Part shown: one piece after another, positions 59,693 through 64,000 of the stretch
Position numbering within the stretch: position 1 is the stretch's first letter
Layout of the letters: every line of letters begins with the position of its first letter
Assembly: GCA_000987045.1 (NCBI GenBank)
Contig: LAKY01000058.1
Coordinates: forward strand, 91,461 to 155,460
Length of the DNA stretch: 64,000 nucleotides
Origin: Clostridiales bacterium PH28_bin88
GTDB lineage: Bacteria; Bacillota; PH28-bin88
Direction: 5' to 3'
The notes under the pieces: model-generated
The model's input: only the letters and a program-made list of their open reading frames with translations
Told to the model about the DNA's origin: nothing
Databases searched by the model: none
Position numbers and translations under genes: made by a program

Positions 59693-61423
59693 TTACTGCT
59701 CCTTAAACTCCAGTGTTTTCCTTAATTTTTCCCGGGGCACACCGAAGGTCAGGTGATGGGGAGGCAGCGGCTCCCGGCGGAACCACTCGGGCAGGTCGTC
59801 ATGCACCTCGCTGATCCCGGCCAGCCGGTTAAAGGTGCGCTCGGTAACCAGGACTTGCCGGCCAAGGTCAAGTACCTGTTCACCGGTCAGGCTGCTCCCC
59901 CGTATCGCCCCCAGGAGTTGAGCAGTCACATCCATGTTTTCCCTGGAAACCCCCACGAAAAAGCACAGGCCCGCCAGGTCGCATACCGCCGTCATCACCT
60001 GCAGGTCGCGGGACAGCTGGTCTTGCCCTTCATCCTGGTGGGGCGGGAACCCGCCGGACGTCTCGGGTCTAAACCCGGTACGGCCGGGAAGGCAGTTGCC
60101 CGCCGTGTGATCCGCCCCCATGGGAGAGGTGGCATAGGTTACCCCCGTACCCTTCAAGCCCCTGGGGTCATAGGCGGACAAACTCTGGCCCTTCACTGCC
60201 GGGACTCGCCTGACGCCCAGGACGCGCCCGGTAACGGCAGCACCCTGGCCCAGCACCCTGCCCAGCACGCTCCCGTTCTTCATTTCCTGCAGCAAGCCGC
60301 AAACCCCGCCAGCACTGCCGAAGGGAACCAGCCCGGCCTCCATTGCCAACCCCATGGTAACCCCGGTCTCCATGGTGTCGATACCGAAGTCGTCGCAGAA
60401 CCTGTCCATCCGGGCGATGGCATCCAGGTCGCCTATCCCGCAATTGGCGCCCAGTAGTCCGATGGTCTCATACTCCAGGCTGGAGGTCAGGTAGTTGCCT
60501 TCATGGTCATGGTAGACGTTGGAGCAGCGGATCACGCACCCGGGGTGGCAGGCGTGGCTGGGTTTACCTCCGCGCTGGATAATAACTTCCTGCAGCCTTT
60601 CGCCGCTGATCTCCCCGGCCTGTTCGAAGGTGCCTGCCTGGTAGTTTCTGGTGGGCAGGCCGCCGAGGGCGTTCATCGGCAGCACCAGATTGGCGGTGCC
60701 GTAGTCAGTCAGGATTTTCCGCCCCTTGACCAGACCTTGGGCCCACTCCCGTGACACCCGGCGGAAGGAATCCGGATCGGCCACATCCACCCCGGCGCAC
60801 CCGCTGTCGTCCACCACCACAACCTTGATCCCCCTGGCGCCCAGGACGGCCCCCATCCCGCCGCGTCCGCAGTGCCTGGAAGGACGTCCCTCCGGGTCGG
60901 AAACCGCTATACTGGCCAGAGCGTAGCCGTGCTCTCCGGCGGGGCCCACCGTCAAAAACCCGCACCTGGGGCCGTACCGCTCCCGCAGGATTCCCATCAG
61001 GGCATAGTTACCCATGCCCCGGTACTCTCCTGCCGCCACCAGCCGGGCCCCGCGCTTGTTTATCTCCAAAAGGTACGGTCCAGCCGCCGGTTTCCCTTCG
61101 ATGATGACAGCCTTGATGCCAAGCCGGGCAAGCTTTTGGGCCACCGTCCCCCCGGCGTTGCTTTCCTTGATCCCTCCGGTCAGGGGGCTTTTCGCCCCCA
61201 CCGACAACCGCCCGGAACAGGGAGCCACCGTACCCGCCAGCAGGCCCGGGGCAATCACCAGCTTGTTACCGTCCCCCAGCGGATCACAGGTGGGATCCAC
61301 CTCGTCGAGGAGGACCCGGGAGGTGAGCCCCCTGCCCCCCAGGTCCCTGTAAAGAGCCGGAGTCTCCTCCATGGTCACGGCAAGACCCGCCATATCTACC
61401 CTGACGAATTGCAACTCGCTCAC
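59693..61423 (-). CDS. aor: Tungsten-type aldehyde:ferredoxin oxidoreductase
   Basis: This 576-residue enzyme oxidises an aldehyde to the acid with reduction of ferredoxin. The N-terminal barrel holds the pterin site (YRDLGGRGLTSRVLLDEVDP, APCSGRLSVGAKSPLTGGIK), with RHCGRGGMGAVLGARGIKVV following. Cluster cysteines are in HACHPGCVIRCSNVY, with a fourth in VCDLAGLCFFVGV. The length is slightly below the usual 600. It lies between the aminotransferase and an M20 peptidase in one operon, so the aldehyde is likely the product of that transaminase. It recovers reducing power as ferredoxin, in keeping with an anaerobic lifestyle. Confidence 0.92.
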   Translation of the reverse strand: MSELQFVRVDMAGLAVTMEETPALYRDLGGRGLTSRVLLDEVDPTCDPLGDGNKLVIAPGLLAGTVAPCSGRLSVGAKSPLTGGIKESNAGGTVAQKLARLGIKAVIIEGKPAAGPYLLEINKRGARLVAAGEYRGMGNYALMGILRERYGPRCGFLTVGPAGEHGYALASIAVSDPEGRPSRHCGRGGMGAVLGARGIKVVVVDDSGCAGVDVADPDSFRRVSREWAQGLVKGRKILTDYGTANLVLPMNALGGLPTRNYQAGTFEQAGEISGERLQEVIIQRGGKPSHACHPGCVIRCSNVYHDHEGNYLTSSLEYETIGLLGANCGIGDLDAIARMDRFCDDFGIDTMETGVTMGLAMEAGLVPFGSAGGVCGLLQEMKNGSVLGRVLGQGAAVTGRVLGVRRVPAVKGQSLSAYDPRGLKGTGVTYATSPMGADHTAGNCLPGRTGFRPETSGGFPPHQDEGQDQLSRDLQVMTAVCDLAGLCFFVGVSRENMDVTAQLLGAIRGSSLTGEQVLDLGRQVLVTERTFNRLAGISEVHDDLPEWFRREPLPPHHLTFGVPREKLRKTLEFKEQ

Positions 61424-61435
61424 CCCATTCCTATC

Positions 61436-63094
61436 TCATTCCATCTCCAGGAGGCCGGTTGCCGCCTCCAGAATTAATTGCGGCAAAAGCTCAAAGGAAT
61501 ACGGTTTGTAGACCCTTTCCGTCATCTTGTGCGCATCCTTCCCCCACGGGCCGATGTTGATGGCCGGGATATTCATTTCCCTGATGGTCTTGACCGGCAA
61601 GGGGTATACCGTATCCCACTTGGGGAAGTTTCCGATGAGGGCATCCAGGGTTTCATCGTCCTCGTCCAGCATCAGGTAGCTGCTGTCAGACAGGTAAGGA
61701 AAGAACTTCTGTAATTTGATCACTTGCCCGGTACGCTCGGAAAAAGACTGCACAATACCAGCCAGCGAGCTGATCAATTTTTGTTCCGGTTGACTGGCCC
61801 CTTTGACATACACGTGCGGGCAGTAAGGCGGGGCATAAAAGACGACCACCACCGGGCTCCTGTCGGGGTGCATCCGGTGGACGATCTCAACCACCTTCAA
61901 GCACAGCACCCGTTCATCATACGGTCGATGCTCCAGCCACTCCTGGGCGAGTTCCTCTACCTGCCGGTCTACCGCCTCCCCCGCCATTCCCCGGACCTCC
62001 CGGTAGAGTTCGGCAAAACTCAGCACCCGGGGCTCCCATGGCAGTTGGCTGAACGGCAACCCGGCCTTCACGCAGTACTGTTCATACCGCCGGTTAAGCA
62101 CCTCCAGCGTCCGGCTGAAGGCCTCGCGGGCCAGGGACTTCAGTTCCTGCATCACCGCCAGAGGGGACCTGGTATGGGTGAAATAGTTGATGTACAGGTA
62201 AGCGGCTAAAGGCGTTTGGACCGTGTAGTGGGTCTTCAGGTCCTGCATCTTGAGTACAGTGGGAGGGAGCGTTACCTCTCCTTCCGCCTCGTCGCAAAGT
62301 TCGGTATTGAGGTCGATCATGCGCACCAGTTCGGACGCGATCATGGTAGGGTCAAGCCCCTCGAAACAGCTCCCCACGTGGGTCTCTTTACCCACAATGT
62401 AGAAGGAAGGAAGCAGTTTACCCACCGCCCCCAGGTACACGTACCTGTTGTCGTCCCCGGGGAAGCGGGGAGCGGTATAATCGGCGTTAATGGCTGCCAC
62501 AAAATCCAGCCCTTCCTCCTGCCGCAGGCGTTTGAACACCTCGAGGGCCTCGATAATACCGGTATGCTGGTTCTCCTCCACAGGGTTGGCGGTGAACAGC
62601 ACGTTGCCGGAAAGCCGGTCGGCCCTTTCCGCCAGGTATTCCAGGACATAGAGGTGGGCCGCCAGCCCGCTTTTCATGTCGTTGCTGCCCCGGCCGAACA
62701 TCCAGTCCCCTGAGGCCAGGTCCCGGGCCACCTCCCCGGAAAGTTGAACACCGGCCAGGGCCGACGCCAGGCCTTCGGGGTCGAAGGCATATTCCTTTAG
62801 TTCACCGTAGTCGTCCACACCCACGGTATCCATGTGACCGTGCAAAATGACCGTCTTCTTGGAATTTCCCTTCGTTCCCCGCACCATGGCGAACACGTTC
62901 TTGCGCCCCAGGGGGTCTCCGGCCAGTTCCTCCATGAACAGATCCCGGGGGTGGCGTTGGAAATAGGGTATAACCTTCAAGTAGTTGTAAATCCATTCCG
63001 CCAGGCGGACTTCCCCTGCCGTCCCGTTGATACTGGCTGTCCGGACCAAATCCGTAGTTAATTGCTCAACCTTTTTTCCGACCTCCGACAACAT
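61436..63094 (-). CDS. M20 family (RocB-like) metallopeptidase
   Basis: This 552-residue hydrolase has the M20 metal residues VILHGHMDTVGVDDYGE, FGRGSNDMKSGLAAHLYVLE and NPVEENQHTGIIEALEVF. The length and general plan fit the RocB-type subgroup named for arginine use. Such enzymes cleave a peptide or N-acyl bond. Its position between the TRAP transporter and the aminotransferase/aldehyde oxidoreductase genes suggests that it frees an amine or amino acid from an imported conjugate, which is then deaminated. Start ATG behind GAGGAGGACAC. Confidence 0.88.
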   Translation of the reverse strand: MLSEVGKKVEQLTTDLVRTASINGTAGEVRLAEWIYNYLKVIPYFQRHPRDLFMEELAGDPLGRKNVFAMVRGTKGNSKKTVILHGHMDTVGVDDYGELKEYAFDPEGLASALAGVQLSGEVARDLASGDWMFGRGSNDMKSGLAAHLYVLEYLAERADRLSGNVLFTANPVEENQHTGIIEALEVFKRLRQEEGLDFVAAINADYTAPRFPGDDNRYVYLGAVGKLLPSFYIVGKETHVGSCFEGLDPTMIASELVRMIDLNTELCDEAEGEVTLPPTVLKMQDLKTHYTVQTPLAAYLYINYFTHTRSPLAVMQELKSLAREAFSRTLEVLNRRYEQYCVKAGLPFSQLPWEPRVLSFAELYREVRGMAGEAVDRQVEELAQEWLEHRPYDERVLCLKVVEIVHRMHPDRSPVVVVFYAPPYCPHVYVKGASQPEQKLISSLAGIVQSFSERTGQVIKLQKFFPYLSDSSYLMLDEDDETLDALIGNFPKWDTVYPLPVKTIREMNIPAINIGPWGKDAHKMTERVYKPYSFELLPQLILEAATGLLEME

Positions 63095-63125
63095 GTGTCC
63101 TCCTCTTCCCGATCAGTCCCTCCGG

Positions 63126-64000
63126 TTACTTCAACAAGGTATTGGGCAACCACAGCGACAGCGATGGTATGAATGTGATAAGCAACAGGCTAATTACCAG
63201 CGATACGATCAAGGGGATGACCGCGCGGGAAATACGTTCCAGGGAAACATTGGCCAGTCCGCTGGCCACAAACAGGTTCACTCCCAGGGGCGGGGTTACA
63301 AACCCGAGGGCCAGGTTTGCCACCACGATCACCCCGAAGTGAATGGGGTCCACCCCCAGCTTGGTGACCACCGGCAGCAGGATGGGCGACAGCACCACCA
63401 GGGCGGATATGGTATCGATAAAGCAGCCCACGAATAGTAAAAACAGGTTGATGATTAAGAGCACTACCAGGGGGTCCTGGGAGAAGGCCAGGATGGCATT
63501 GGCGATCTTCACCGGCACCTGCTCCATGGTCATCAGGTTGGCAAAGGAAATGGAAAGCCCGATGATAATCATGGTGGAGCCGTTGATCAGCACGGCTTCC
63601 TTGCACGCCTGGTAGATGGTAGCCCAGTTCAACTCCTTGTAGATGAAAAACCCGACCACCAGCCCGTACACCACGGCCACCACCGCAGCTTCCGTGGGGG
63701 TGAAAACCCCTCCGTAGATTCCCCCCAGAATAATCACCGGTATCAGCAGTGCCCAAAAGGCCTCTTTGAAGGCGCGCGCCAGGTGCGCCGGCGAGACCCT
63801 CCCATGAGCCCCCGAGTAACCGTTTCGTTTGGCGATCAGGAAGGTGGTCGCCATCAGCCCCAAACCGATCAACAGCCCCGGCAGCACGCCCGCCAGGAAC
63901 ATGGCGCCGATGGAAGCCCCTGAAACCACGCCGTACAGCACAAAGGGGATGCTGGGCGGAATGATCACCCCGATGGAACCCGCCGCCGCGGAAATTGCCG
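63126..64000 (-). CDS. TRAP transporter large permease DctM (partial, cut by window edge)
   Basis: The frame is open to the window end and lacks its N-terminal third. The visible part starts AISAAAGSIGVIIPPSIPFV, the family signature, then shows FTPTEAAVVAVVYGLVVGFF, IGLSISFANLMTMEQVPVKI and NLALGFVTPPLGVNLFVASG. It is a separate DctM, not the fused TAXI type seen elsewhere here. Its dctQ and dctP partners should lie upstream beyond the window. It is the first visible gene of the operon through the aminotransferase. Confidence 0.93.
   Translation of the reverse strand, partial: AISAAAGSIGVIIPPSIPFVLYGVVSGASIGAMFLAGVLPGLLIGLGLMATTFLIAKRNGYSGAHGRVSPAHLARAFKEAFWALLIPVIILGGIYGGVFTPTEAAVVAVVYGLVVGFFIYKELNWATIYQACKEAVLINGSTMIIIGLSISFANLMTMEQVPVKIANAILAFSQDPLVVLLIINLFLLFVGCFIDTISALVVLSPILLPVVTKLGVDPIHFGVIVVANLALGFVTPPLGVNLFVASGLANVSLERISRAVIPLIVSLVISLLLITFIPSLSLWLPNTLLK

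Noticed and set aside
1..64000. CRISPR array, insertion sequence, prophage, rRNA or tRNA genes
   Set aside because: I saw no regular spacer-repeat pattern, no transposase or integrase motifs and no RNA-gene signatures. Weak tRNA-like folds could be missed without a covariance search.

Overview
This is a 64 kb stretch of a GC-rich anaerobic bacterial chromosome. Strong GGAGG ribosome sites, frequent GTG/TTG starts and a set of oxygen-sensitive enzymes (tungsten aldehyde:ferredoxin oxidoreductase, two-part methylenetetrahydrofolate reductase MetF/MetV, class I two-subunit fumarase, ferredoxin-type reductases) suggest a Peptococcaceae/Desulfotomaculum/Pelotomaculum/Moorella-type Firmicute. That placement is inference; no rRNA, tRNA or other taxonomic marker is present. 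Nearly every gene lies on the minus strand. The exceptions are a vapBC-type toxin-antitoxin pair and a possible 33-residue membrane peptide.

Layout. 1-9.6 kb: TAXI-TRAP transporter whose binding protein carries an in-frame amber codon, a LytST-type two-component system, a GlcD/GlcF-like oxidase and its FadR-type regulator. 9.6-12.9 kb: phased operator repeats, a compact transcript unit encoding a one-helix peptide behind a hairpin that would mask its ribosome site, an AbrB-type membrane protein, vapBC and an EamA transporter. 13-22 kb: flavoprotein plus ferredoxin, TctCBA uptake system, UbiD/UbiX decarboxylase pair, and three broken genes. 22-31 kb: EamA transporter, broken molybdenum hydroxylase, second TAXI-TRAP system and a complete molybdenum hydroxylase. 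31-40.5 kb: hydrolase, DUF1989 protein, second complete molybdenum hydroxylase, UPF0280 protein, a TRAP remnant and a third hydroxylase in which the [2Fe-2S] and molybdenum subunits are fused. 40.5-53 kb: a 6-hydroxynicotinate-reductase-like protein, MetF, MetV, an OYE-ferredoxin-MvhD fusion, methylaspartate ammonia-lyase, an enamidase-like amidohydrolase, a citryl-CoA-lyase-like protein, a two-subunit acyl-CoA ligase with a ferredoxin gene between its subunits, and a two-subunit fumarase/mesaconase. 53-55 kb: a PrpR-type sigma-54 activator. 55-64 kb: DUF5317 and HD-GYP proteins, a conserved-looking hypothetical, then an operon of aminotransferase, aldehyde oxidoreductase, M20 peptidase and a TRAP permease cut by the window edge.

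How it may work together. The best candidate for a new system is the 37.8-53.1 kb block. Read in order, it could hydroxylate and reduce an N-heterocycle, open the ring, remove ammonia through methylaspartate ammonia-lyase to give mesaconate, hydrate that to citramalate, activate it with CoA and split it into acetyl-CoA and pyruvate. This replaces the classical citramalate lyase with ligase plus lyase steps. Two sigma-54 promoter matches sit in front of the fumarase genes and the ligase genes, next to the activator. MetF, MetV and the OYE-MvhD fusion may tie the route to one-carbon and ferredoxin metabolism. The substrate is not known, and no glutamate mutase is present here.

The window is also a place of gene decay: six broken or truncated genes (TAXI binding protein, two TRAP fragments, UbiD, ASKHA corrinoid activator, molybdenum hydroxylase) lie among intact relatives, as expected for a catabolic island whose substrate range is changing.
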